A stretch of DNA of 64,000 nucleotides from Tremella fuciformis (GCA_032768795.1 CP136491.1:1426001-1490000); one strand, 5' to 3'. Shown: positions 47,393 to 62,312, counted from the stretch's first letter. A program made the numbers and translations. Notes: generated by a model not told the origin, from the letters alone.

Positions 47393-47796
47393 GAGACGCC
47401 GTCCAATGACTGTTGCGATGAGCCGATCTGCGGATCTTCCGATCTTCCTTTTGGGGGTTTGTTCTTAGGCTTCTTGGCGCTGACCATGGCATGCTTGTTC
47501 TTCCCTTCCGGTCAGTACAGTCCAGCTCTGTTCCGTCGCTCACACATGCCCCCGTAGCGATAATGAGGATGCTCCGCCTCGTGCCCCTTGGCGTCCTGCA
47601 CGCCGCCGCTCACCTTCCTCCAGCATTTGCCAGGACACACAAAGTGCCAAGTGCCGGTATCGTCAATCTGACATCTGACCAGGACGGGGCGGGCAGCACC
47701 ACAGAGCGTACATGGCTTGTTTCGCGGGTGGTGAGCGGGTGTCACGTCGGCGTCGGCGTCGACGCCTCCTAGGTGAGCCTCTAGGGCTTCGGACAT
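47389..47796 (-). CDS. Small four-cysteine zinc protein
   Basis: Exons 47796–47544 and 47504–47389 (39-base intron) give 122 residues. The core is CTLCGAARPVLVRCQIDDTG followed by WHFVCPGKCWRKVSGG, then HPHYRYGGMWKNKHA spanning the junction and a basic KKPKNKPPK tail. The two CxxC-type pairs would bind one zinc ion. Similar WHFVCPGKCW…YRYGGMWKNK proteins occur across basidiomycetes and are of unknown function; I infer a nucleic-acid-binding or nuclear role from the basic tail. The ATG at 47796 is the first in frame. Confidence 0.72.
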
Positions 47797-48743
47797 GGCG
47801 TTGCAGACACAAAGGAACAATTAGCTTTGGCGCGATCTGAATGGAATGATCGCCGTTGTTAGCGAGATCTCCCTGACGAGGAAACATGACGTGTTACGCC
47901 AAGAGTAGCGCGTTACGAGTGCCTCGCTTCATCAACGAACCGGCATGTGCACAATCGACCGCGCGGAGCCCATCCGGGGGAGTCGTCGCGCGCGCGTGAT
48001 GATGGGGAGACGGTCTGTGTGCTGCCTCGACACCGACGACCGAGGTGCGCTTCACTCGGGACCGATACGGCCGTTTGTCCTGATCGTCGTCCAATGGCTC
48101 ATGCTCACCGCCCCCGCGGCTGGCAGCCGGGTGTCGGGCCGAGGGACAAAGGATGCAGAACGGTGACGACATTCCGGAGATTAGACTTGATGGCTATTTC
48201 AGGGTTTGTTCGAGAGAAGGCGCGTGTTCATGGGAAGCCGCCGGTTGTGGTCGACGAGACTACGTCATAATTAGGGGAAAAGTGGAATCGTCTGCTCGCT
48301 AATTTGTCGCTACCACTCTGGAATGACGATGAAGGACTTACTGGCGGGAGCTTGACGGACCAGAACTGAGAAGTGCAGAAGGAAAGAAAGACCAGGTGGG
48401 CGGTGGCCCGACAGACGAATGCCGACAAGGGGAGAGGGGGGGTATGCCGACGAGCATTCCTGTCCTGTCCCTGCATGCACGCCATTGCAGCTCCCTCCTT
48501 TCGCTTGTCCGGAACCCCGCCCGTTAGTCCGCCTTGGCTGATGCGAGCTGAATAACCGGTGCGGGGAGAAGAAGAAAGCAAGAACCGAGGAGATGCAACA
48601 CATGGACGGGCAGCAATCTTTGCCGCACTCGTGTCCTATAAACCCTGCTCTGATGAGCTCATCCCCGTCCATAACTCGTATCTCTGTCCCCCGCTCACAC
48701 GACCATCGATACCCACCTCTGATCCCTCGCGACACTGGACACC
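47797..48743. promoter_or_regulatory. Divergent region between zinc protein and transporter genes
   Basis: About 950 bases. Alternating CG/GC runs occur near 47990. A TATAAA at 48637–48642 lies about 100 bases before the transporter ATG at 48744, followed by a pyrimidine-rich leader, and is a good TATA candidate. Predicted short frames here lack protein character. Confidence 0.5.
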
Positions 48744-51250
48744 ATGTCCAGTGACGAAGTCACCCATACTGCCCGCGGGCACGGGTACAAGCACCGCTCT
48801 CAGTACCCCCTCACGAGGGGCATGACGGATGACAAGCCAGTCACTGCTCACGCGGAAGGGCCGGGTGCAGGTGTGCCCACTGCACCGGGAGCTCCAGCCG
48901 CCGCCGGCCCCGACACCAACGGCCTCAACGAAAAGGGTGCCGGCGTCCCGTATGGCCGCAACGACACCTCGCTGGATGGGACCGTTGTGAGCGACGCCCA
49001 GCACCCTCTCGGCCGCAAGAACTCGCACAAACCCGACCTCATCTCCAACACCACCGCAAAGCTCGCCAATCCCCTCGGCGATCTGACAGACGAAGAGGCC
49101 ATGAACAACGCGGCAGCGTTTGCGCGGGACAACGACCTCGACGAGGACGTCTTCCGTAAGGGCGGCTTGCTGGCAAAGCGTCCTCAAGGCTTTGAGCATA
49201 TGAAGATCCTGACCGAGGAGGACAAGGAGCGCCTGAGGCGCGAGATCTCGCATCGCTACGACCAGCCGTGGATCCTCTACAACCTCGTCTCGGCTTGCTC
49301 AATCGCTGCCGCCGTGCAGGGCATGGACGAGAGCGTCATCTCGGGCGCTCAGCTCTTCTACCCAAAGGCTAGTCATTCATCGCCTCCGGTTGGTCCAGCT
49401 GACCGAGCAGCAATTCAACATCTCGTATGCCGTCTCGGGCAACATGCGCGACACGTGGCTCGAGGGTCTGGTCAACGGCGCTCCATACCTCTGCTGCGCT
49501 GTGGCAGGCTGCTGGCTTACTGACCCCCTCAACAAGTGGCTTGGGCGGTGAGTCCTGTGCTGAATGCAGGGCGTGGCTGATTCGCAGACGCAAGACCATC
49601 TTCGTCACTGCACTGGTGTCCTTCCTCTCCTGCATCTGGATGGCATGCACAGGTACGCGCTACGAACCGTCATATGCATATACTCACCGCAGACACATGG
49701 TGGCACCTCTTTATCGCTCGATTCTGCCTCGGCTTTGGTATCGGACCAAAATCCGCCACGGTTCCCATGTTCGCCGCCGAGTGCACTCCCGCACGGATCC
49801 GCGGAGGTCTCGTGATGCAATGGTGAGTCACTGACGGCTGCCCCGACCCTGCGAGCGTTGATAAAGAGGCAAACATGGACTGCGTTTGGGATCATGGCCG
49901 GTTATCTTGCCGATTTGGCCTTCTACCACGTCCCAGACAAGCCCCACATCACCGGATTGAACTGGCGCCTGATGCTAGCATCGGCGGGGTTCCCTGCGCT
50001 CTTTGTCATGGCCCAGGTCATGTTCCTGCCGGAATCCCCCCGATGGCTCATGTCCAAAGGACGCTACCACGAGGCCTACGATGCGATGCTCCGATTGCGT
50101 GGACACCCGCTTATCGCCGCTCGAGATTTGTACTACGCCTTCGTGCTGCTAGAGGAGGAGGCAGCCATTGTCAGGGGTCGCAACAGGGTCTGGGAGATGT
50201 TCTCCATTGGCCGCAACCGACGTGCTGCTATCGGGTCCTGCCTCACCATGTTCGGGCAGCAGTTCTGTGAGTTATGAAAGCTCTTCGCGTTGACTGATGA
50301 TGACTGAACAATAAGGCGGCGTGAACGTCATAGTTTACTATACCGCGACCATCTTCACCGAAGCTGGCTTTAGGTGAGCAGTTTGCAGACTTCAGACAAG
50401 CGGATTGACATGGCAGTAACATCCAAGCTCTCCTCGCATCGTGGGGCTTCGGTATGCTCAACTTCCTGGGCGCCATCCCGGCAATTTACATGATTGACCG
50501 TTTCGGACGTCGGCCCCTCCTGCTCACCACCTTCCCGCTCATGTCGATCGCGCTGCTCTTCACCGGCTTCTGCTTCTGGATCCCGGAAGACTCGAAAGCC
50601 AGAGTCGGTCTTGTGGCACTAGGCATTTATGTCTATTGCATTATCTACAGCCCGGGCGAGGGTCCTGGTGAGTCGCACAGCCCTGACCGCGCCCCCCACA
50701 ACTGCCTCATTTTCACCATACATCTGGTCTCCACGCTGACCTGTAGTTCCCTTCACCTACTCGGCCGAGGTGTATCCCCTGTACATCCGAGAACTCGGCA
50801 TGTCACTTGCGACCACAACTTGCTGGCTCTTCAACTTTATCGTCTCGCTCACCTTCCCCTCGCTCCTCGCTGCCTTCAAACCGCAGGGCGCATTCGGATG
50901 GTATGCCGCTTGGTAAGCTCACAAGTTGTAGTGGTCTTGGGCGACACATGCTGACGCCCAGGTGTGCGATTCTCTTTGTTCTCATCTTACTTTTCTTGCC
51001 CGAGTCCGCCAACTGGACGCTGGAAGAGCTCGACCAAGTATTCTCTGTGCCCACTGGGACGCACGCAAAGTACCAGATCTACAATCTGGGATGGCACTTC
51101 CGCAAGTACGTCCTTCGGAAGGACGAGCCACACCGCCAACTGTACACTTTCGACGAGGACAGCACGCCCTCAGACGAGGACAGACAGCGCGACAAGGAGC
51201 TGCGGACGGGCTATGCTGCCCAGCCGGCTGGACAGGCCGCCGTGGCGTGA
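48744..51250 (+). CDS. MFS sugar/polyol transporter
   Basis: Nine exons. A polar N-terminus of about 170 residues precedes the first membrane span ([22 protein letters not shown]). Sugar-transporter signatures include [27 protein letters not shown] (loop 4/5 area), [12 protein letters not shown] before the central loop, [23 protein letters not shown], and [19 protein letters not shown]. Together these place it in the sugar porter family, close to inositol/polyol carriers by its long N-terminus and central loop. The first intron (49368–49410, 43 bases) begins GCTAGT. No GT donor rescues the frame, so it is a GC–AG intron. The tail is acidic and then Ala/Gln-rich. Confidence 0.88.
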
Positions 51251-52864
51251 TTGGAAACGTATAGCGATAATCGGTTGTTTATACTTGATCGAGTGACGCA
51301 AGACGAGATGCAGAATTTTTAGGCTGTCCGATGCTGTGCTTACTGTGGACTCCTTTGCTATGTTGTCTGACTCCTTCGCTATGCTAAGATGGGCTGGGAG
51401 CGGCGGGAGAGCTGCTTTCATACCCTGGACCACCTCGATCATCATTTGAAGAGTTCACGGATGGGCCGAAAGGAAGTGATCTCTGTGTGTTAATCCACGT
51501 GGTCGTATTGCATGCAACGCCCGCAGAAGCATGGCACAAGAGCTTGATCTCATCGTATGATGTCCTTGGGGCTGTGTTGTAAGTAGGGAAGCATACTAGG
51601 GAATGAGCAAGATGTGAGCCTTACACCCCGAAGGGAGAGGAGACTGCGATACCGCCACAATTGATGTAGTGCCACACTGAACTCTGCAGCTTCCCAGGTC
51701 GACGATCAGGATCGTCCTATACATGATCTTCCACGCGGATCCCCCGCACATCATGTATCACTTGCTCCCGCCGAGCGGCAGGCAGCCCGCCTGGCTCGTC
51801 ACCTGTCCTTTCGCCTCCTTTGTCCTGGCCTCCTGCTGTTGTCCGAGCCCCATGGCCCAACCCCCTTGGCAGGCATGTCGAGCCGGACACCGCGCCTGCT
51901 GGCCTCCTTTGTGCAGGCGCGTTGGCCAGGGGCGAGCAGCGCGACTCGTCGCTCCTTTCTCCGACACCCGGATGTACATGGGCTTCAGCGCCTCGCAACA
52001 AGATATGTAGAAAAGGCTGGCGGATATACATTTCTTATCACACCTCTTTTTTTCTCCATCAGTTTCACCTCGCCTGCGATTTGTATTTTTGCGGCTCGTC
52101 AATCCGGTTCGCGTCTCGCGGCGAGACTGCCGCGCACAGAGGAAGGGCCCGCTGCGCATATTGACGGCGCGCGTCGCACTATCACTTCATACAGCGATCC
52201 AGGCGATCCTTTCACCTCGCGTCGTCCTCGGGCACAAGGGTTGATCCCCGCTCCGACGCACGGATTTCACATCGTGCTGCACCTCTCACACTTAACAAAA
52301 TACATTCGCTCCGCGCCACCTGCTATTCCCGACTGATCGCACATCCGTGCGGGCGCTCCTTGGTCCAACGCCCCACCCGCCGGGCAGCCGGGCAGCCGCT
52401 GCGCCTCGAGGGGCCGCACCTTTCACGACCTGCTTGAAGCAGCTCGAACACTTTGCCCTGTCCCGCGAAGCGAAGGCCACTTGACACGCACGGGACGCAC
52501 CTCGGCAGCCTCCAGCCGTGCATAAAAGTTCAAAAGTCCGCCCAGCGTGCGCGCGCACGGAGCCCCGACCCGCCAGCACGCGAAGGCGCCCTGCGCTGGC
52601 TCCTTGTGAATATCCGCTGGTCTATCAAGTGGTCAACTGTGCCCGAAGCGGCTGCTCAATCGATAGACGAGCCGGGCTGGCTCGCCTTCGATACTCAAAA
52701 GTCGCCCTGTGCATACCCACACTCTGCTCCCCCCCATCCCCGCCCCTTCCACCCATTCCAGCACACACTTGCCCCCAGCACTCGCACCGAAAAAAAAGTG
52801 AATCAGAGCCGCATCGCTCCCCGTCCTCCGCCACACTCGACCATAGAGAAGTGATATCGACAAG
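51251..52864. other. Long intergenic gap, about 1.6 kb
   Basis: The largest gap in the window. No coding frame looks real on either strand. The last few hundred bases are C-rich with an A-run at 52792–52798, fitting a long 5' leader of the gene at 52865. A CATAAAAG element at 52521 may be part of its promoter. Confidence 0.5.
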
Positions 52865-53434
52865 ATGAACAGCATGTTCCATTCGGCAAAGCCCATGGGC
52901 CACTTCTCACCCCAGCAGTTGCAAGCTGCCACGATGGCGCTTGCAATGGTGACACCGGAGCTCGAAAAGCTCAAAATGATGCCTGTAGTCCACACCGAGC
53001 TATACCTCGATGTCTTGAACAGGTGTGTCTTCATCCGCCTCCCTCCCATACACCCTCTGCCTCTTTCGTACAAAGTCTGCATCTTTCCCCTCATGGTCAG
53101 CGGCCGCCACGTTCTTTGCTGAGAACTTTAGACTCATTGAGCCGCTCGCGATAAAACAAGGCTTCGACGGCCGCGTGACCTGGCTCGGCGAGGTACAGCT
53201 CCTCATCATCCGGCTCAAACAGCGCTCGTGCGCGGGCGTGCCCCTGTACATACATCCGTCTCCCAACATAGGCGCTGTGCTGATGCCAGACATCCCCGGG
53301 AGCGCCAATGCCTGGTGTGGTACTCGCAACGCTGGCGAGCGCTCCGTGGCGGACCGGTGAGCCCCACTCTTTCCTACAGAGTCACGCTGACGTTCAGTGC
53401 GATATGGGTAGACCTGAAGCACAGATCATCTTGA
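52865..53434 (+). CDS. Small unknown protein
   Basis: Exons 52865–53024, 53101–53356 and 53398–53434 give 150 residues. The second intron ends with CTGAC…CAG, so I extend past the TGA at 53358–53360 to a third exon ending LKHRSS. The middle exon is well ordered: AAATFFAENFRLIEPLAIK, VTWLGEVQLLIIRLKQR and VPLYIHPSPNIGAVLMPD. The first intron donor is GTGTCT and is less certain. No family is recognised. Confidence 0.5.
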
Positions 53435-53921
53435 TTACGTTGGGCGAGCTCGCCCGATTTTAACCTCTGCACACAGCCCATGAGCTTGATACAGTAGAAA
53501 GTGGAGTATTCCACATCAGCAGCATTGAGTGACTTCGCATCGCATCGCATCACATCGCATGCCACCGTTTTGACGAGCATGGCATACATCATCATTGTAT
53601 ATTTACATGGCATCTCCTGCAACTCACAAAACACTATATGCATTGATCCCCCGCATCAACGTCGTCGGCGCCGTCGGCCAACTGACGCCGCCACAAGTGA
53701 TCAGGCGCCACATTCGCAATTGTCCATACAACAAGCTAGAGATGACTGCGATTCGGGCTGACTATGCTTGACTATGCTCTACTTCGCTCTGCGTCCCTAC
53801 CGCCTCAGCTCACGATACACCCGTCCTTGTCCTTGCCTCCTTTGCGCCTCGCCGCCTCTCTCTTCCCAACCAGCTCGGCGTACTTGAGCTGCGAAGACTC
53901 AGCCCGTACCGACGCCTCGAA
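53435..53921. other. Convergent intergenic gap with a simple repeat
   Basis: About 490 bases between the 3' ends of two genes. It contains five CGCAT-type units at 53536–53560 (one unit is CACAT). A long rightward frame here is antisense to the AN1 gene and not supported. Confidence 0.6.
53536..53560. repeat. CGCAT pentamer microsatellite
   Basis: Five 5-base units, four CGCAT and one CACAT, in the convergent gap. Confidence 0.8.
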
Positions 53922-54858
53922 TCACTTGGCACTGAGAAGCGTGCGCAGCCTCACCTCCTCGGCCTGCGTCAAGAGACCCTTGTCGTGCCGCGCTTTGAGG
54001 GCCTTGATCGTGGACGCTATTTCGTCTTGTGCTCGTCTGAAATCAGCCTGGACCCCCTGCGGATCTGCACATGAAGCCGAGACTCACTTTTCTGTCTTCG
54101 TCTTGACAAATGGCACTTTGACGTCTTGTCCAGCGCGTCGCATCGCTGCTGCGGCTGCAGCAGCTCGGGCGTCTAGTTGTTGCGCGATGGGCTGCGACGA
54201 TGTGTGCGCTTTGACCGGCGGAGAGGACGAAGAGGAGGACGATGAGGCGGTGGGTAGCAGGCGTGACAGTGAGGATTTTGCAGCTCCAATGCTGGCCGGT
54301 ACCTTTGTGGTCGATGTCGATGCGGATGGCTGTGGTGTTGTAGCCCGGGAGGACGAGCCAGAGCCGGTCCCCGCCGCGCCGCAGCTATGGCTCGAGCCGT
54401 GCCGGTGCGTCGGGCAAAACGAGCGCCCACAAGCCTCGCACTTCATAGGCACAACCAGCACCTTGACGCAATTCTTCTTCCAGCACACTTGCCCGCGCTC
54501 CTTCTTGAGCCTCAGCTCGGCGCGCTTCCGTGCCTCGCCGCCCTCCATTGCGACGCACGTCCCAGCCAGGATGTGACGCTCCACCGCTTCGTTTGGGTCT
54601 TGTGACGACTTGGCGTACGGCACCACTTCGTGACATAGCGGACATTGCGGCGCTATGCGGTCGACCATGGACGGTGGTAGTGGCGCAGTGCAGGAATGGA
54701 CAGACGGGAGGAAGTGGGGCTGACAGAAGGACAGGTGGCACGCGGGGCACTGCCGGTCAGCGATACTGATCCGACACAAGAGAGAGACCTACTTGGAACG
54801 GGAGAAAGTCGTGTAGATGACAGTCTGGATGATGGCATTCCCGACCGAGAAACATCAT
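53922..54858 (-). CDS. AN1-type zinc-finger protein
   Basis: Three exons. Exon 1 codes MMFLGRECHHPDCHLHDFLPFQ and joins CPACHLSFCQPHFLPSVHSC, forming the first AN1 finger. A second one reads CWKKNCVKVLVVPMKCEACGRSFCPTHRHGSSHSC. Between them is a CPLCHEVVPY segment. The C-terminus is Ser/Ala-rich, then helical (RAQDEIASTIKALKARHDKGLLTQAEEVRLRTLL) after a further intron. Two AN1 fingers suggest the ZFAND2/CUZ1 group, which binds the proteasome and p97/Cdc48 under arsenite stress; the assignment to that group is inference. A second Met directly follows the first. Confidence 0.85.
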
Positions 54859-55280
54859 CTCTTGTCGGTTGGCACTGTCGACGACCGGCATGTTGGTTGT
54901 GCGGGGCTGTCCCTCCTTGATCGACGTGGAGGCTCTAAAGGTCGTGTTTCTGTTGAGTCAAGCGATCGCGAATGCCGTGCAGATGGTGTCCGAGTAGATG
55001 AGAGGGGATCAATGCAAGATATATGTATAGACAGAAGATGCAATGCTGAGCAAGCCAAACACGAATCGACGATGCTGGAAGATGAGACCGCTTGCCAAGC
55101 CCCGTTGAAAGGGAGTTGCCACCCGACCACGTGGAGCCACGTGGTCGTCGGTCAAGCCATCCGCTGATCGACGGGAAAGTCAAAAGTCGGTCGGCGACGT
55201 CGGTCCTCAAGACTCCATTGTCATGTTAGACACGCTCCCCCTTATAATGCTATAGAACAGCCAGATTCGAACCGCACGAC
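54859..55280. promoter_or_regulatory. Divergent intergenic region
   Basis: About 420 bases between the AN1 gene and the DUF2456-like gene, both transcribed outwards. It contains a CACGTGGAGCCACGTGG repeat near 55129–55145: two CACGTG cores, the kind of site bound by basic helix-loop-helix factors. A short AT-rich stretch with TTATAATG lies near 55241. Confidence 0.45.
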
Positions 55281-57047
55281 ATGTCGCAATTGGAGTCATA
55301 CACCATGAAATCGCTCTTTCGCCCGTTTCCTTTACCTCAAACACCCAGGCAGTGGTTCTACCTGACCTTCCTACAGGGCTTCGGCGCGGGAGTGAGCAGA
55401 GCGATTGGGCATAGGTGGCGCCGCTGACAGCGCAGATCATAGATGGAGGAGCGAACTTTGGAATAGCCTATGCCAGTGCGCTACGCCCTTTCAACACATG
55501 TGATATCGCTGACTGACAGTGTACCGTAACCAAAAGGTGGTCCGTGTGAGCTCGACCCAGTGTGGCCCCGTATAGTGGCTGACGCGTAGATGTGGGTGCT
55601 CAGCGAGAGCACAATCGCCGGCGATCTTGGAGTTACTCCCATCATTCAATGTCTCGCCTCGATGCTCATCACTTCGACTCTCGTACATACAGATCTGCAC
55701 CACGCCAAGATCCAGCCTCTCCCCTTTGTCTACCCACACGTCGAAGGCCTGCCGGATCCGCGGCTCTTTTTCAAGCGCAAACGATCTCTGAAAATAGACG
55801 TAGAGAAACAGCCTACAGAGGTCGCAACGACACCGGTCGACTCGCCAGAAGGCTCGACGGTCGACTCGCCCACCGATATCAGGCAGGGCTCGTTTGGGTG
55901 GTACTTCTGGATGCTTGTGCGGTTCATCTTCGAGGGCTCAGAGAAGAACATGATTCTCCAGCGACTACCGGTATCCACGTGGATAGGCCACTTTCTATGG
56001 ACCGCGGCGCAAGGCGCGGCTATCGGCATCGTCTTTGGCTTCCCAATTTGGTGTTTGGCCATTGTCATCTTGGGCCCGATATACGGGACGGGCAATATCG
56101 GGAACAAGTGGGCGCCACAAGTCATCAAGCTCATATACGGCATGGTCGTCGGATGGGTCACGAATCCGGTCATTGCGACTCTAGCGCTTGGGAGTCAGGC
56201 AGACCACCACCTCGTCGTGGTCGAGCACAACGACGGCGATGTCGAGGATGCGGATATCCGGCGGGTTCCTACTATTCGCGAAGAAGAGGAAGATCTGGCC
56301 GATGGGGCCACAGCAGCAGATCCTTCCGCCTCTCCGGGAATCACAATGTTGTCCCCGTCCGACTCTCCCCACATGTCTCTCCGCAGACCAAGCGCGCCAG
56401 CATCGCCCTCTGTGCGCAACGCCAATCGACCGCGCGCACTCTCTGGCCTTTCCCTATCTGGCCGCTCCCGCGCCAGCTCGTCGGCTTCCGGTCCCGCCCG
56501 CCCGCCTCTCACCGCCAACGTCTCGTACCTGTCGCCTCTGCCGCCGAGTGCCACGCTCGCCGAACCGTTTTCGTCCGTCCGGTCTCGCTCCGGGCCCGCC
56601 ACTGCGGGTGTCACGCTCACGCCACGCGTCACGGGCCGTCCGCGAGGCGCGACCATCTCGACCTACGCCAGCTCGGGCAGGTCGTACTCTTACGCTTTGG
56701 GCGGCACGGGCGGTCGTGCGAAGAGGTCAAATCGAGCCCGCAGCCAGAGTTACCTCGCGTCGGACGCCGCTGGGACTGGGGCAGCATCGGGCGTTGGCGC
56801 GGACGAGATGGGCAGGGTCACTCCTCAGTCCGCGCCTCTTTTTGGCAGTCATTCCAGTCGAACGGCTCCAAATTCTTCCGGCCAAGCCTCGAGCCCACAG
56901 AGTGCCCCCATCCCGGGACAAGGCGATGGCGCGAGGACACCGGTGTGGGATGTATTCGGGAGGACCGAGGCGGTCCCTGCCGTCATGCCGTCCCCTCCTG
57001 TAACAACCAGCACCACTGAGAGCTCGAGAGATGAGAGTCAACCATAG
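55281..57047 (+). CDS. DUF2456-like multi-pass membrane protein
   Basis: Exons 55281–55391, 55436–55475, 55520–55536 and 55590–57047 give 541 residues. The N-terminal half has PLPQTPRQWFYLTFLQGFGAGIIDGGANFGIAYAMYRNQ, TIAGDLGVTPIIQCLASMLITSTLVHTDL and VEGLPDPRLFF. Further spans (WYFWMLVRFIF; FLWTAAQGAAIGIVFGFPIWCLAIVILG; VIKLIYGMVVGWVTNPVIATLALG) follow. This order fits a fungal membrane family I recall as DUF2456, whose function is unknown. The C-terminal ~250 residues are Ser/Pro/Arg-rich, probably cytosolic and phosphorylated. Exon 3 is only 17 bases. Confidence 0.75.
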
Positions 57048-57231
57048 ATGTAAAGTATATTTGTTGCTCCACCTTCGGGACATGCCTTGTTGATATCGTA
57101 TAATCAGTAGTAGGGTCAATATAATAAGTGTAATGAACTTCATAATCTCTCGTCATACTTTGGCACACATCTATCAAGAAAGGCCATCCTGCACTCGCAC
57201 ATACAGACATTGGACACGGCTCCTGCTCTGC

Positions 57232-59246
<2,015 letters not shown>

Positions 59247-59514
59247 GATGGATTCTGTGTGCTCCTTGGATAGGCTCGAGTCGCTGTGAGGGATACAGAA
59301 GAAGGATGAAAGAGTGAGAAAAGAAAGAAGGACCGAGAAGTGACGTTGACGACCCCCAAGGACCCCCGGCGGCGGCCCGAGAGACCGGGGCGGGATTAGA
59401 TAGCTTTACGTAACACGGACATCACTTACGCGAAGAACCAGACAGACAATGTTTTCGGACTGCTGGACAGTAGTCCTACGTGTACGAAGGATAGACCGGG
59501 ACTGGCCGTACATC

Positions 59515-62312
59515 ATGGCCCCGCCGACCCAAACATTCAGCTTTGGTAGACCTTCTGCGGCTCCGGCCCCTTTTGGTAGCCCCTCGCAGCCCATCTTGAA
59601 CCGCAGAACGAGCTCCTCCAACCCGCGAGCCTTCGCACCCAAGAAGCCATCCGCCCTTGCCAACACATATGTCGCGAGCACGTCCAGCTTGCCCGATGAC
59701 GAGTCTATGGAAAGTGTCAGATCAGGCGATGATGAAGACGGCTTGGTGGACGTCTGCCATCTCGAGCCATACGCCTACTCAAGGAAGACCAAAGGCAAAT
59801 GGAAGCAGTCCGGCAGGACATTGATGGCTGCCGTTTCCCCTGCTGGAGGAGAGGTCGCAGGGTGGATTGCAAAACTTGTGAGCCTGAGATCGAGCTTGAT
59901 GATGCTGATGAGTCTCAGCCAGGAAAAGATCCAAACAAGCTTCCGACCTTGTCCGACTCAAGGCTCTCAGCGAGCGATCGAGCTGTATACTTTGCTTCCC
60001 GCGCGATACTGTCCGACTCAGTTATGACCCTTTACACCGAATCTTACACGCTTTTCAGCTCTCTGCAGAGGATCTTCGCCTCCTCCATGCGTCTGCCGAA
60101 TGGAGGGGCATGGGAGAAGCAGAATCTCGAGGCGCTCATAGGACCTCCGGGGGCAGAAACGGTGGGACACATGCGGCGGTTGGGGATGATGTACCTGGAT
60201 GAGCTGAACCGGCTACGGGAAGCGAGCGACGCAGATGTGAGTCTCAATTTTCTTCGTTCACCGCGTGCTGAAAGTCAGCTCGGCACAAAAAGTCACTTCT
60301 CAGCCGTATACCACGTCTTCCAGCTGGCTGTCCTTCTCTATCTGCCCGCTGATGGACGTGGAGAAGGCCTGCTCGGCGAAGAGCTGCTGGATTGGGTCAA
60401 CGATGTGGATCCAGGTCCTGCTTATTCGCTCTCGACACGCATAGAAGCTGACGTCTAGCCCCCGACAATACCCAAGGCCAGGACATCATGCAAGTGAAGG
60501 AGCCTTGGACCCATCCCTCCTTCTGGCCATATATCATCCGCTGCATTCTCCGCGGATTCCATCTGCCCGCTTCATCCTTCCTCCGTACTCTACACAGCCA
60601 CTCTCATCCACCAATATCGAAACTGGGAGTACTTCTCTCGGCTCACTTGTCGCTGTTCCCCAGAAGTCACGATACCAACACCTATCCCCTTGACCACCAG
60701 TTCCTTGCAGCGCACAAGAAATGGCTCAGCCGATTTAGAGCCGAGCTAGCAACATTCCTCGCGGGTCGACCGAAAGGAGCTTGGTTGGATACCGGCGATC
60801 CTCATGACCCCCCGACGGGCGATTGGGCTGAGGCCGAGGAGGATTTCCGGGTGGTCATTGAACTGATGGAGGGCAAAGCTGACCGTGTTCTTGAGCAAGC
60901 GTCAGATTGGCGTGAGGCAGTCGGAGCATGGGGCATACTCGTGGACGTTGGGATGCGCAGGGACGATCTTCCGTAAGCTTTAACCCGAATCGGGATTTAT
61001 GGTGAACTAATTGCACTCAGAGAGGTCACAGCTCGTGTGCTGAAGAAGATTCCCACCGACTCCGCTCTTCTGGATGACACAGTCCAGGCCTCTCTGTGCG
61101 CCGGAGACATTGTTCAAGCTCTCACGTCATGTCATGATCTCGATACGTGGCTCGCGGCGCATTTGAGCGACATCTTCGACAAACTTGCCATGATACCTGA
61201 CGATGAGGATCGCTTCGACATGTCTCTTCGGGACTACTTTCTGCTCGAATACGCTGAGCTGCTTCAGTCAAATCCGAAATACGCCTCGCTTTGGCGGATC
61301 GTGGCGGACTATCTCGCAGCTGCAGGCGATGAGGGTCGCGCCCGTCTTCGCGAACACATCGTCCGAGTCGGCCTTGGCTGGGACGATGCCAAAGGCAAAA
61401 GTAAAGATCAGGCGCAAGGGCATGGTGGCGAGGCTGGGGACGAGATGCAAGTTGAGAATGCGGGCGCGGACGCAGAGGTGGACGAACGGCTCCATCGCTT
61501 CGCCGAGATCAGAGAGGCTTGCATCGAGCTCAAGCTGGACGAGGAGTGGAAATTTGTCAGCCAAGTCTTGGCCGATCGCTTGGTACGGAAAGGAGAGGTT
61601 GGCATTGCGGCGACAATGTATCTGCAGGCAGAAGATGCCGACGGCCTATCGAGAGTAGCCGAGACCATTCTCGAGGCTTACGTCCATCAAGGTGAGTGGG
61701 AAATGCCTTTGTTCCTCCTAGCTGACGCGCAGGTGAAGCAGAATTTTTGGCTCTAGTCGACACGGTACCCGCGTCTCTCATCAATGACGCCCCTCTCGCC
61801 CCAAAGGACGTTGACGAGAACGCATTTGCCAACTCTGGCGGACCGCTCGCTGTCTCCGTCTTCGCTTCTCGGCTGGTCTTCTTGTCGGAGTTCCGCGACT
61901 ACCTTCTTTTCCTGGGTCAAGGAGTGAAGGATCAGGCTGCTACTCGACTGGTCAACCTCTTGTCATCAGGCGTGGCGCCGGCGGCCTTCTGGGCCATCAT
62001 CCTTGCTGAAACGGTTCCTCTGCTCGAAGGTGAGAATTTTCGGCATCGGTTGAGTGGAGCTCATCAGCAGACGATGAGATTTTGTTCACTTCGAATGACA
62101 GCTTTGAGCTTCTTCGGGTGCTCGAACAGGTCTCCACCAACTCAGGATACGCAGCCGAGGAATACCTGGGTCAGCTGTCGGCATTGTTGGCACGGAGGGA
62201 AGGTAAGGTGGACGGTATGAGCCTTGCCTGGCGTATAGTGGAGGAGGTCCGGTTGGCGTTGGCTCGTAATCTGGCAAGAGCACTTGTAGCCGGGTTTGAC
62301 AGCCCATTTTGA
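59515..62312 (+). CDS. NUP85: Nucleoporin NUP85
   Basis: Seven exons. The start MAPPTQTFSFGRPSAAPAPFG has FG-like repeats. The body is helical solenoid: AVYFASRAILSDSVMTLYTESY, GMMYLDELNRLREASD, EPWTHPSFWPYIIRCILRGFHLPAS, DFRVVIELMEGKADRVLEQASDW, DMSLRDYFLLEYAELLQSNPKY, ADRLVRKGEVGIAATMYLQAEDADGLSRVAETIL and SVFASRLVFLSEFRDYLLFLGQG. This order and length match NUP85 of the Y-shaped scaffold of the nuclear pore. One intron of 42 bases after residue Asp (GTGAGTCTC…CAG, about 60239–60280) is stop-free and a multiple of three. An ATG at 59449 is in frame but lacks support. Confidence 0.9.

Noticed and set aside
53764..54576. A 270-residue rightward reading frame
   Set aside because: It is antisense to the AN1 zinc-finger gene, whose splice pattern and Cys/His motifs are clear; the frame is rich in Ser/Ala/Arg as expected for a shadow.
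55255..55345. Possible tRNA gene on the minus strand (GGTTCGAATC box)
   Set aside because: The T-stem bases around the box do not pair and no acceptor or anticodon stem could be folded; the sequence overlaps exon 1 of the DUF2456-like gene.
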